From Myxococcales bacterium (GTDB lineage: Bacteria; Myxococcota_A; Bradymonadia; UBA7976; UBA1532), in NCBI GenBank assembly GCA_020633435.1, contig JACKDP010000004.1:372001-436000 (forward strand): a stretch of DNA of 64,000 nt. Reading direction: 5' to 3'. The notes under the pieces were generated by a model. It searched no databases and was not told where the DNA came from. It saw only the letters and a program-made list of their open reading frames with translations. The translations under genes and the position numbers were made by a program. Below are positions 16,031-22,981 of this stretch, in pieces (the first letter of the stretch is position 1; every line of letters begins with the position of its first letter).

Positions 16031-16558
16031 ATGTGGATCGCACTCGGCATCATCGTCGCCGTCATCGTCGGCCTCTTCGCGTTCGCCTCGACGCGGCCGG
16101 ACACCTTCCGCTACGTCCGCAGCGCCACCATCAAGGCGCCCGCCGCCACGGTCTTCAGCCATGTGAACGACTTCCGCCGCTGGGAGGCGTGGTCGCCCTG
16201 GGCGGGCCTCGATCCCCAGATGAAGACCACGTACAGCGGCCCGGAGACGGGCGTGGGCGCGCGCTATGACTGGGACAGCAAGTCCGGCAAGGTCGGCGCG
16301 GGGGGCATGGAGATCTCGGAGGTGGACGCCCCGAACCGCATCGAGATCGAGCTGCGGTTCCTGCGCCCCTTCAAGGCCGAGAACCACGCCACCTTCACGT
16401 TCACCGAGCAGGGCGGCGCGACCACCGTCGAGTGGATCATGACGGGCCGTAACATCTTGATGGGCAAGGTGTTTGGCCTGTTCATGGACATGGAGAAGAT
16501 GATCGGGAAGGACTTCGAGAAGGGCCTGGCCGCCCTGGCGCGGGCCGCCGAAGCCTGA
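16031..16558 (+). CDS. SRPBCC (polyketide cyclase/START-like) family protein, membrane-anchored
   Basis: This 175-residue protein has an N-terminal hydrophobic helix (WIALGIIVAVIVGLFAFA) that anchors it or acts as a signal. The SRPBCC fold signature follows: VRSATIKAPAATVFSHVNDFRRWEAWSPWAGLDP, then TYSGPETGVGARYDWDS, and near the end TTVEWIMTGRNILMGKVFGLFMDMEKMIGKDFEKGLAAL. Members bind hydrophobic ligands in a deep cavity; no ligand is predictable here. ATG 16031 has an AGGAG SD 6 bp upstream. The gene is monocistronic and divergent from the DUF2330 gene. Confidence 0.88.
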   Translation: MWIALGIIVAVIVGLFAFASTRPDTFRYVRSATIKAPAATVFSHVNDFRRWEAWSPWAGLDPQMKTTYSGPETGVGARYDWDSKSGKVGAGGMEISEVDAPNRIEIELRFLRPFKAENHATFTFTEQGGATTVEWIMTGRNILMGKVFGLFMDMEKMIGKDFEKGLAALARAAEA

Positions 16559-16570
16559 GCCCGCCGAGGG

Positions 16571-16786
16571 CTACGCCTCGTCCATCAGGGCGACGGGCTG
16601 GCCCTCCTTCACCGGCTCCCCTTCCTTGACGAGGATCTCGGTGATCGTGCCCTCGAACTCCGCTTCGACGGGCATCTCCATCTTCATGGACTCGAGGATC
16701 ATGACGACGTCGCCCTCTTCGACCTCGTCCCCCGGGCCCACCTCGATCTTCCAGACGGTGCCCGTGATGTGCGCCTTGATCTCCAT
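16571..16786 (-). CDS. Biotin carboxyl carrier (biotinyl/lipoyl attachment) protein
   Basis: This 71-residue protein is a stand-alone biotinyl domain with the canonical biotinylation motif ESMKMEMP (Lys 35) flanked by the usual GDEVEEGDVV and EGEPVKEGQPVALM strands. It is short compared with E. coli AccB (156), lacks the N-terminal thumb region and resembles the small carriers of acyl-CoA carboxylases. It lies 23 bp downstream of the biotin carboxylase gene and is co-oriented with it, so the two proteins should form the carboxylase half-reaction pair. The spacer contains a run of 11 G on the coding strand immediately before the start, serving as the SD region. No carboxyltransferase gene is in the window. 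Confidence 0.9.
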   Translation of the reverse strand: MEIKAHITGTVWKIEVGPGDEVEEGDVVMILESMKMEMPVEAEFEGTITEILVKEGEPVKEGQPVALMDEA

Positions 16787-16809
16787 CGTTCTCCCCCCCC
16801 CCCGGCGGC

Positions 16810-18162
16810 TCAGAGCCGGCCCTTGGCCAGCCGCTCCAGCCAGCCCGTGTCGTAGCGGCCCGCCTGGAAGTCATCATGTTCCATGACGGTCGCGAGAAAT
16901 GCGAGATTTGTCGTCAGCGGCTCGACCACGAAGGCGCCGAGCGCTGCTCGGGTACGGGCGATGGCCTCGGGCCGATCGGCGCCGGCCACCACGAGCTTCG
17001 CCAGCATCGGATCGTAGTACGGCGTGACCTCGCAGGGCGCCTCCACCCCGGCGTCGACGCGGACGCCCGGCCCCGTGGGGGCGTCGAACCGCTCGATCGT
17101 GCCCGGGCGCGGCAGGAAGCTCTTGGCGGGGTCCTCGGCGTAGACGCGGCACTCGATGGCCGCGCCCTGGATGGCCAGGGCGTCCTGGGTGAGCGTGAGC
17201 GGCGCGCCGGCGGCGATGTCGAGCTGCCAGCCGATGAGATCGACGCCCGTGATGGCCTCGGTCACCGGGTGCTCTACCTGCAGGCGCGTGTTCACCTCGA
17301 TGAAGTAGTGCCGGCCCTCGGGATCGACGATGAACTCCACGGTGCCGGCGCCCCGGTAGCCGATGGCGCGGCCGAGGGCGAGGGCGCTGGCGTAGAGGCC
17401 GTCGCGCAGGTCGGGCCGGGCCTGGACGAAGGCGCTCGGCGCCTCCTCGACGACCTTCTGGTGGCGGCGCTGCAGCGTGCACTCCCGCTCGAACAGGTGG
17501 ACGCCGTGGCCGTGGTGATCGAAGAGGATCTGCACCTCGATGTGCCGGGGCGACTCGATGTAGCGCTCCAGGTAGACGGCGTCGCTGCCGAAGCTGCTCG
17601 CGCCGCGGTCGCGGCAGGTCTGCAGGGACCGGGCGAGCTTCTCGGGCTTCGTGACGACCTGCATGCCGATGCCGCCGCCGCCCGCGGCCGCCTTGACCAG
17701 CACCGGGTAGCCGATGCCCTCGGCGAGGGCGGCCGCCTCGTCGTCGGAGATGGCGCCGCCGGAGCCCGGCACGACGGGCACGCCCGCGGCCGCGGCGGTG
17801 GCGCGGGCCACGGCCTTGTCGCCCATGGCGTCGATGGCCTCGGGGCTGGGGCCGATGAAGACGATGCCCGCGGCGGCGCACCGGCGGGCGAAGCCGGCGT
17901 TCTCGGAGAGCAGGCCGTAGCCCGGGTGGATGGCCTCGGCCCCCGTGGCCTGGGCCGCCGCCAGGATGGCGTCCTGGTTCAGGTAGCTCTGGGGCACCGG
18001 CGCCGGGCCCACGCACACGGCCTCGTCGGCCAGGCGCACATGGGGCGCCGCGGCGTCGGCCTCGGAGTAGACGGCCACGCTCCGGACGCCGCGCGCCCGC
18101 AGGACGGTGGCGATGCGGCAGGCGATCTCGCCGCGGTTGGCGATGAGGACTTTCTGGAACAT
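16810..18162 (-). CDS. Biotin carboxylase subunit of acetyl-/propionyl-CoA carboxylase
   Basis: This 450-residue protein is full-length for AccC/PccA biotin carboxylases. It begins MFQKVLIANRGEIACRI. The ATP-grasp glycine loop is KAAAGGGGIGMQ, RHIEVQILFD follows, the biotin/ATP site reads FERECTLQRRHQKVVEEAPS, and catalytic VEFIVD...YFIEVNTRLQVEHPVTE is intact. It catalyses ATP-dependent carboxylation of the biotin on the adjacent carrier protein, feeding malonyl- or methylmalonyl-CoA formation in the cytoplasm. An SD (GGGAGGCGCC) precedes the ATG. The final ~20 residues (LERLAKGRL) end normally. The choice between acetyl- and propionyl-CoA cannot be made without the carboxyltransferase. Confidence 0.93.
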   Translation of the reverse strand: MFQKVLIANRGEIACRIATVLRARGVRSVAVYSEADAAAPHVRLADEAVCVGPAPVPQSYLNQDAILAAAQATGAEAIHPGYGLLSENAGFARRCAAAGIVFIGPSPEAIDAMGDKAVARATAAAAGVPVVPGSGGAISDDEAAALAEGIGYPVLVKAAAGGGGIGMQVVTKPEKLARSLQTCRDRGASSFGSDAVYLERYIESPRHIEVQILFDHHGHGVHLFERECTLQRRHQKVVEEAPSAFVQARPDLRDGLYASALALGRAIGYRGAGTVEFIVDPEGRHYFIEVNTRLQVEHPVTEAITGVDLIGWQLDIAAGAPLTLTQDALAIQGAAIECRVYAEDPAKSFLPRPGTIERFDAPTGPGVRVDAGVEAPCEVTPYYDPMLAKLVVAGADRPEAIARTRAALGAFVVEPLTTNLAFLATVMEHDDFQAGRYDTGWLERLAKGRL

Positions 18163-18187
18163 GGCGCCTCCCTGGGTCGGGTCCGCC

Positions 18188-18216
18188 CGATTCGCACAGG
18201 CGCCGGGCCGGGTCAA
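18188..18216 (-). promoter_or_regulatory. Possible sigma-70-like promoter of the biotin carboxylase gene
   Basis: Minus strand -35 TTGACC (18216-18211), 17-bp spacer, weak -10 GAATCG (18193-18188), followed by an SD and ATG at 18162. Confidence 0.3.
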
Positions 18217-18279
18217 GGGGCCGTTGCGCACAACCGCCCCCGCGGGGGAAGGTGGGCGGGGGTCGGTGGCGGGGGCGTG

Positions 18280-18687
18280 ATGAGGAAGCTGCTGGTGCTG
18301 GGGGCGCTGGCCCTGGCGGGGTGCCTGGACGGCGAGCTCGGAGACGATGGCGGCGTCGGACCGCCGCCCGATCTGGAGACCCTCAGCATGGACGTCTTCT
18401 CCCCGGCCTGCGCCTTCGGCCCCTGCCACACCGACCGCGCCGCCGCTGGTGGCCTGTCGCTGGAGGGCCCGGCCGCGGCGGTGCGGGCGGCCCTCGTCGA
18501 CCGCCCGGCGGAGGGCCCGATGGACCGCGTCCTGGTCATCCCGGGCCAGCCCAACGGCTCGTATTTGCTGGAGAAGCTGACTGAGGACGCCCCCGAGGCC
18601 GGCACCCGGATGCCCCAGGGCGGGGGCCGCCTGCCCGCCGAGCAGGTGGCGCAGATCCGCCGCTGGATCGCCGCGGGCGCGCCCTGA
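18280..18687 (+). CDS. Small lipoprotein with cytochrome-c-like CX4CH motif
   Basis: This 135-residue protein has a signal with lipobox LALAGC (Cys 16). The mature part reads FSPACAFGPCHTDRAAAGGLSLEGP, with CX4CH, followed by VLVIPGQPNGSYLLEKLT, GTRMPQGG and LPAEQVAQIRRWIAAGAP. This order (C...CH, IPG.P..S.L, RMP, QIRRWI..GA) is the signature of the small c-type-cytochrome-like domains found in planctomycetes and myxobacteria. Whether haem is bound is unclear because the motif is CX4CH rather than CXXCH. Its stop codon abuts the stop of the converging gene (TGATCA). It is divergent from the biotin carboxylase gene. Confidence 0.8.
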   Translation: MRKLLVLGALALAGCLDGELGDDGGVGPPPDLETLSMDVFSPACAFGPCHTDRAAAGGLSLEGPAAAVRAALVDRPAEGPMDRVLVIPGQPNGSYLLEKLTEDAPEAGTRMPQGGGRLPAEQVAQIRRWIAAGAP

Positions 18688-19167
18688 TCAGCGGGTGCGG
18701 GTGACGCGCACGGAGCCCTGATCGCCCGCGGGCACCTCGGGCGCGACGGCGGCGGGGCGACCCGTGATGTGGCGCAGGCCCCGGTCGTAGAGCTGCTGCG
18801 TCGAGAGGACCCCCAGGCGGAACAGGACGTGGGCCACGTCATCAAGGCGAGCCGGCAGGGGCAGGATGGCCTCTACCTCCATCGGGATCTCCTCGCGGGT
18901 CGGGGCCTCCTCGCACATCAGGACGCGCTTGCCCGCGGACCGCCAGCGCGACATCAAGACGAGCAGCTCCACGCCGTCGCCGTCGGGCAGGTGCTGGCCC
19001 ATCAGCGTCACGTCGAACTTCGGGCCGGACCCGACGAGGCGCGCGCGGGCCTGGCGGCTGCTGCCACAGAGCACCACGGAGGCCCCCAGGTACTTGAGGA
19101 TGGTGCCGAGCGCCATGCGCGAGTTGGCGTCCGCGTCGACGAGCAGCACACGGAGTCCCTGAACCAT
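18688..19167 (-). CDS. Degenerate response-regulator (pseudo-receiver) protein
   Basis: This 159-residue protein shows a receiver-domain fold from its sequence (LRVLLVDADANSRMALGTILKYLGASVVLCGS ... FDVTLMGQHLPDGDGVELL). The phosphoacceptor Asp is replaced by Gly (LMG at 57 where LMD is expected), one of the paired acidic residues by Ala (D11-A12), the Thr/Ser switch by Cys (LMCEE) and the conserved Lys by Leu (LPLP). It therefore cannot be phosphorylated in the normal way and would be a constitutive protein-interaction module. A ~45-residue tail (VLFRLGVLSTQQLYDRGL...) follows with no DNA-binding motif. The chosen start excludes an upstream Met without an SD. Confidence 0.8.
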   Translation of the reverse strand: MVQGLRVLLVDADANSRMALGTILKYLGASVVLCGSSRQARARLVGSGPKFDVTLMGQHLPDGDGVELLVLMSRWRSAGKRVLMCEEAPTREEIPMEVEAILPLPARLDDVAHVLFRLGVLSTQQLYDRGLRHITGRPAAVAPEVPAGDQGSVRVTRTR

Positions 19168-19263
19168 GGTCGTGCCCCTTCTGCACCTGCGTGCATGTCC
19201 AGCGCGCCCCGAGGGCACCCGGCGACCGGGCGGGGGGCAGGCTCAAGCTTCGAACATGGCTTG

Positions 19264-19293
19264 ATAGGAGCATTTTGGCTGCAGGAGCGTCAA
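19264..19293 (-). promoter_or_regulatory. Possible promoter of the pseudo-receiver gene
   Basis: Minus strand TTGACG (19293-19288), 18-bp spacer, TCCTAT (19269-19264) in a locally AT-richer stretch. It lies about 100 bp upstream of the start codon. The -35 is a good match and the -10 is poor. Confidence 0.3.
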
Positions 19294-19397
19294 GGCGAAA
19301 TGCACCATGCCTAACATTCACACCATTCTCACATGGGCATACATCTGCCGCCGGGTGGGTCATGGCATCACAGCGCATGCCATGGCAGACAGGGTAA

Positions 19398-19901
19398 TCA
19401 GATGCCCGCCAGGACCCCGTACACGTAGCCGCTGGGATCCTCGTCCACGGCCGCCCCGCGGTAGCCGTACTCGCAGCGCAGGCGGCCCAGCAGCGGCTCG
19501 CCGATGGGCTGGCAGCCGCGATCTTCGAGCCGCCACCAGGCCGGGACGACCTGCATCTCGGTGTCGGCGCCGGCCTGGGCGGCCACCTCGATCTGGAGCA
19601 GCAAGGGGCAGCGGGCCCGGGCGGCGGCCTGCTCGTCCAGGGTGCCCTCGGCCGTGAACGGCACCGGGGCGGTGCCCGGTTGCAGGAGCGTGACATCCCA
19701 CGCCTGGCCCGGGAGGTGGCAGAGGTAGCTGGTGCGGAGGCGATCGGGTCGCTGGCCCTCGGCGTCGAGGGGGATGCCCCGGGCCTTGAGCCGCGCCGTG
19801 GCCTCGGCGATGGCGGCCGGGGCCGGCGTCTGGGTGCGGATGCGGTGGCCCCCGCAGGCCACCAGGCCGAGGGCGAGCAGCGGCAAACCCTTGGATTTCA
19901 C
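19398..19901 (-). CDS. Lipoprotein of unknown function
   Basis: This 167-residue protein has a GTG start that overlaps the ruvB stop (GTGA). The signal MKSKGLPLLALGLVACGG has lipobox LVAC (Cys 16). The mature region contains five Cys residues, including YLCHLPGQAWDVTLLQPG and CPLLLQIEV, and probably forms a small beta domain. No family is recognised. It is likely co-transcribed at the end of the ruvC-ruvA-ruvB unit, although a functional link with Holliday-junction processing is doubtful because this product is exported. Confidence 0.75.
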   Translation of the reverse strand: MKSKGLPLLALGLVACGGHRIRTQTPAPAAIAEATARLKARGIPLDAEGQRPDRLRTSYLCHLPGQAWDVTLLQPGTAPVPFTAEGTLDEQAAARARCPLLLQIEVAAQAGADTEMQVVPAWWRLEDRGCQPIGEPLLGRLRCEYGYRGAAVDEDPSGYVYGVLAGI

Positions 19902-20908
19902 AGCAGATCTCCCTGGATGGCGCCCCAGGGCCGCCCGAAGTGCAGGTAGGCGCGGCGCGTCGCCACGCGCCCCCGCGGGGTGCGCTTCAAGAAGCCCTCC
20001 TTGAGCAGGTAGGGCTCGTAGACGTCCTCGATGGTCTGCTTCTCCTCGCCGATGGCCGCCGCCAGCGTGTCGAGGCCCGCGGGCCCGCCGTCGAACTTGT
20101 CGATGAGCGTCAGCAGCAGGCGACGATCCATGCGGTCGAAGCCGGCGCGATCCACGTCGAGCTGGTCGAGGGCCTCGTCGGCGACCTGCGGGGTGATGAC
20201 GCCGTCGGCGCGCACCTCGGCGATGTCGCGCACGCGGCGCAGCAGCCGGTTGCAGATGCGGGGCGTGCCCCGGGAGCGCCGGGCGAGGGCGGCCGCGGCG
20301 TCGTCGTGCAGGGTGATGCCGAGGAGCCGGGCCGACCGCTCGGCGATGGCCGTCAGCTCCTCCACCGAGTAGAACTCGAGGTGCTCCACGATGCCGAAGC
20401 GGTCGCGCATGGGCGAGGTGAGCAGGCCCGCGCGGGTGGTGGCGCCCACCAGCGTGAAGGGCTTGAGCTGGATGGGGTAGCTGCGGGCGTAGACCCCCTC
20501 CCCGATGACCACGTCGAAGCGGCGGTCCTCCATGGCCGGGTAGAGGTTCTCCTCGACGACGGCGCTGAGGCGGTGGATCTCGTCGATGAAGAGGACGTCG
20601 CCCTCCTCCAGGTTGGTGAGGATGCCGGCGAGGTCGCCCTTCTTCTCGAGGGCCGGGCCGCTGGTCAGGTGCAGCTTCACGCCGAGGGCCTGGGCCACGA
20701 TATGGGCCAGCGTCGTCTTGCCGAGGCCGGGGGGGCCGCTGAGGAGGACGTGGTCGAGGGCCTCGCCGCGGCGGCGGGCGGCCTCGACGAAGATGCGCAG
20801 GTTCTCCTTGACCCGCGCCTGGCCGAGGTAGTCCGCGAAGCGGGCCGGCCGGAGGCTGTCTGCCGGGTCGGTGGCCTGCTCCGCGGAGTCGACGAGCCGT
20901 TCGGTCAT
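19898..20908 (-). CDS. ruvB: Holliday junction branch migration helicase RuvB
   Basis: This 336-residue AAA+ ATPase is canonical in length. Motifs are LRPARFADYLGQARVKENL, Walker A GPPGLGKTTLAH, Walker B DVLFIDEIHRL, sensor 1 VGATTRAG and the arginine-finger region PMRDRFGIVEHLEFY, then the winged-helix end GFLKRTPRGRVATRRAYLHFG. Two hexameric RuvB rings drive branch migration of junctions held by RuvA. It lies 31 bp downstream of ruvA and is followed by a coupled lipoprotein gene. Confidence 0.97.
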   Translation of the reverse strand: MTERLVDSAEQATDPADSLRPARFADYLGQARVKENLRIFVEAARRRGEALDHVLLSGPPGLGKTTLAHIVAQALGVKLHLTSGPALEKKGDLAGILTNLEEGDVLFIDEIHRLSAVVEENLYPAMEDRRFDVVIGEGVYARSYPIQLKPFTLVGATTRAGLLTSPMRDRFGIVEHLEFYSVEELTAIAERSARLLGITLHDDAAAALARRSRGTPRICNRLLRRVRDIAEVRADGVITPQVADEALDQLDVDRAGFDRMDRRLLLTLIDKFDGGPAGLDTLAAAIGEEKQTIEDVYEPYLLKEGFLKRTPRGRVATRRAYLHFGRPWGAIQGDLL

Positions 20909-20939
20909 GGCGTCCTCACCTGTACAGGCGTGCAGTACA

Positions 20940-21530
20940 TCAACCGGCGAGTCGCCGCAAGGCTTCCCGCAGCAGCGCCTCGAAGGAGAGCGTGGGCGCC
21001 TGGTCCGTCAGGCCGGCCACCAGCTTCTCCACCTCCTTCGCAGGGTAGCCCAGGTTGCGCAGGGCCGACGCCAGGTCGTCCAGATGGCTGGTGGGGGCGG
21101 GCGCGGCGAGGGGGCGGCCGGGGGAGAGCGCGCGAGCTTTCTCCTTGAGTTCCAGGACGATACGCTCGGCCGTCCGCTTGCCGATGCCGGGGATGGAGGC
21201 CAGGGCCTTCACGTCGGCGTCGACGATGGCGCGGGCGACGCGCTCGGCCGTCATGCCCCCCAGGGCGGCCATGGCCAGCTTGGGGCCGATGCCGGTGGTG
21301 CTGATGAGGAGGCGGAAGAGGGCGCGCTCGTCGGCGTCGCGGAAGCCGTAGAGGACGAGCTGATCCTCGCGGACGTGGGTGTGCACGACGAGCTCGGCCG
21401 CGGCGCCCTCGGGGGGCAGGGCCTCGAGCACGCTGAGGGGGCAGACGACGGCGTAGCCGACGCCGCCCACGTCCACGATGACCTCCTCGACGAGCTTCTG
21501 CTGCAGCGTGCCGCGCAGGCGACCGATCAT
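20940..21530 (-). CDS. ruvA: Holliday junction DNA-binding protein RuvA
   Basis: This 196-residue protein begins MIGRLRGTLQQKLVEEVIVDVGGVGYAV, with an OB-fold domain. Two helix-hairpin-helix motifs follow (FRLLISTTGIGPKLAMAAL and LASIPGIGKRTAERIVLEL), then a flexible linker and the C-terminal RuvB-binding domain (ALRNLGYPAKEVEKLVAGL). The tetramer binds four-way junctions and loads RuvB. Its ATG overlaps the ruvC stop (ATGA), consistent with the usual ruvCAB cluster. Confidence 0.97.
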   Translation of the reverse strand: MIGRLRGTLQQKLVEEVIVDVGGVGYAVVCPLSVLEALPPEGAAAELVVHTHVREDQLVLYGFRDADERALFRLLISTTGIGPKLAMAALGGMTAERVARAIVDADVKALASIPGIGKRTAERIVLELKEKARALSPGRPLAAPAPTSHLDDLASALRNLGYPAKEVEKLVAGLTDQAPTLSFEALLREALRRLAG

Positions 21531-22096
21531 GAGGGCTCCTTCTTCTGGGCCTCGACCCAGGCCGTCAGGGCGCTGCGGCCGCGCTGGCGGGCGGGGGGTG
21601 GCCGGGGCACGGAGGGCGCGGGGGCGGCGAGGTGCTGGGCGTGGCAGACGGCCACCGCCACGGCGTCGGCGGCGTCCTCCTGCGGCACCTCGGGCAGGCC
21701 GAAGCGCAGGGCGACCATCTGCTGCACCTGGTGCTTGCCGGCGCGGCCGCTGCCCGTCATGGCCTTCTTGACCTCCTGGGCCGTGTAGGCGTGCACCGGC
21801 AGGCCCGCCCGGGCGGCGGCCAGCAGCGCCACCCCGCGGGCGTGGCCCAGGGCCAGGGCCGACTGCGGGTTGCCATGGCCCATGAAGACCTTCTCCACCG
21901 AGACCACCGCCGGGCGGTGCTCGGCGATGACGCGCTCCAGGGCCGCGAACAGGCGGTCGAGGCGGGTGGGCAGCGCGACGCGCTCGTCGCCGAGGACGAA
22001 GACGCCGTTGTCGATGTGGGTGAGGTTCGGGCCCTGGCCGTCGACGACGGCCCAGCCGCAGAGGCGGCTGCCCGGATCGATGCCGAGGACCCGCAA
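21527..22096 (-). CDS. ruvC: Crossover junction endodeoxyribonuclease RuvC
   Basis: This RNase-H-fold resolvase (about 189 residues) shows LGIDPGSRLCGWAVVD with the first catalytic Asp, then VVSVEKVFMGHGNPQSALALGHARGV (Glu), GSGRAGKHQVQQMV and EDAADAVAVAVCHAQ (catalytic Asp pair). The start is uncertain: TTG at 22096 (LRVLGIDPG) gives the usual short N-terminus and sits 7 bp after the YebC-family stop. An in-frame ATG at 22135 would overlap that gene by 32 bp. The C-terminal ~30 residues form a basic, Pro-rich tail. RuvC cleaves junctions presented by RuvAB. Confidence 0.92.
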   Translation of the reverse strand: MRVLGIDPGSRLCGWAVVDGQGPNLTHIDNGVFVLGDERVALPTRLDRLFAALERVIAEHRPAVVSVEKVFMGHGNPQSALALGHARGVALLAAARAGLPVHAYTAQEVKKAMTGSGRAGKHQVQQMVALRFGLPEVPQEDAADAVAVAVCHAQHLAAPAPSVPRPPPARQRGRSALTAWVEAQKKEPS

Positions 22097-22103
22097 GGGC
22101 CGC

Positions 22104-22853
22104 TCAGTCCCCCGCCAGACGCTCCATCTCCTCATCGGAGATGTTGGCGTTGGTGTAGACGTTCTGGACGTCATCGAGGTCGTCGAGGGCGGTCATCAGC
22201 TTGAAGGTCGAGAGGGCCAGATCACCCTCCACGTCCATGGGCGTGGTGGGGACCATGGTGGGCTTGGCCGACAGGACGCTGAAGCCGGCCTGCTCGAGGG
22301 CGATGGAGACCGCGTTCGTCAGGGAGAAGTCGCAGTAGACCGCGTGGGGCTCGCCGCGCTCGACGTCCTCGGCGCCCGCCTCGGCGGCGGCCAGGAAGAG
22401 CTCGTCGAAGTCCACGCCCTCGGCGTCGATCTCCACGAGGCCCTTGCGCTCGAACATCCAGGCCACCGAGCCATCGGTGCCCAGGTTGCCGCCCGCCTTG
22501 GTGAACTTGTGCCGGACCTCGGCCACCGCGCGGTTGCGGTTGGTGGTGAGGACCTCGACGAAGAAGGCCACGCCGCCGGTGCCGTAGCCCTCGTAGGTGA
22601 TCTCCTCGAACTCTTCGCCCTCCAGCTCACCCGCGCCGCGCAGGATGGCGCGCTCGATGGTGTCCTTGGGCATGTTGGACCCGCGGGCCGCGAGGATGGC
22701 GGCGCGCAGACGGGCGTTGCCGTCGGCGTCCTTGCCGCCCTCCCGGGCCGCGATCTGGATTTCGCGGATCAGCTTGGTGAAGAGCTTGCCTCGGGCCGCA
22801 TCGGCCTTGCCCTTCTTGTGCTTGATCGTACTCCACTTATTGTGGCCGGACAT
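22104..22853 (-). CDS. YebC/PmpR-family regulatory protein
   Basis: This 249-residue protein is of normal family length, beginning MSGHNKWSTIKHKKGKADAARGKLFTKL, the unmistakable YebC/TACO1 N-terminus. It continues AAREGGKDADGNARLRAAI, GSNMPKDTIERAI and ITYEGYGTGGVAFFVEVLTTNRNRAVAEVRH. Members act as transcriptional regulators or as translation factors at proline stretches. It is the usual upstream partner of ruvCAB. ATG 22853 is chosen over an upstream Met because of the family N-terminus; GGGAG lies 7 bp upstream. Confidence 0.95.
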   Translation of the reverse strand: MSGHNKWSTIKHKKGKADAARGKLFTKLIREIQIAAREGGKDADGNARLRAAILAARGSNMPKDTIERAILRGAGELEGEEFEEITYEGYGTGGVAFFVEVLTTNRNRAVAEVRHKFTKAGGNLGTDGSVAWMFERKGLVEIDAEGVDFDELFLAAAEAGAEDVERGEPHAVYCDFSLTNAVSIALEQAGFSVLSAKPTMVPTTPMDVEGDLALSTFKLMTALDDLDDVQNVYTNANISDEEMERLAGD

Positions 22854-22893
22854 GTCGAGCTCCCGCGCGGGCGGATCGTAGATAAGTCGCGAG

Positions 22894-22922
22894 TGGCTAG
22901 CACACCCGGCTGCCCGTGACAA
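22894..22922 (-). promoter_or_regulatory. Probable promoter of the YebC-family/ruvCAB operon
   Basis: Minus strand TTGTCA (22922-22917), 17-bp spacer, TAGCCA (22899-22894). It lies 41 bp upstream of the ATG at 22853. The -35 is good and the -10 is weak. Confidence 0.35.
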
Positions 22923-22947
22923 CCGCGTCGGCCCGGGGGCGGGGCCG

Positions 22948-22975
22948 TTGACCCGGCCGCCCGGCGGCGTAGGAT
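22948..22975 (+). promoter_or_regulatory. Sigma-70-like promoter giving an apparently leaderless mRNA
   Basis: TTGACC (22948-22953), 16-bp spacer, TAGGAT (22970-22975). The ATG at 22982 lies only 6 nt after the -10, about where transcription should begin, and there is no SD. The transcript therefore probably starts at or next to the start codon. Confidence 0.5.
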
Positions 22976-22981
22976 GCCGCC

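Noticed and set aside
22097..22135. ruvC start at ATG 22135
   Set aside because: It would overlap the YebC-family gene by 32 bp and add a non-family N-terminus; TTG 22096 gives the usual beginning, though with a weak SD.
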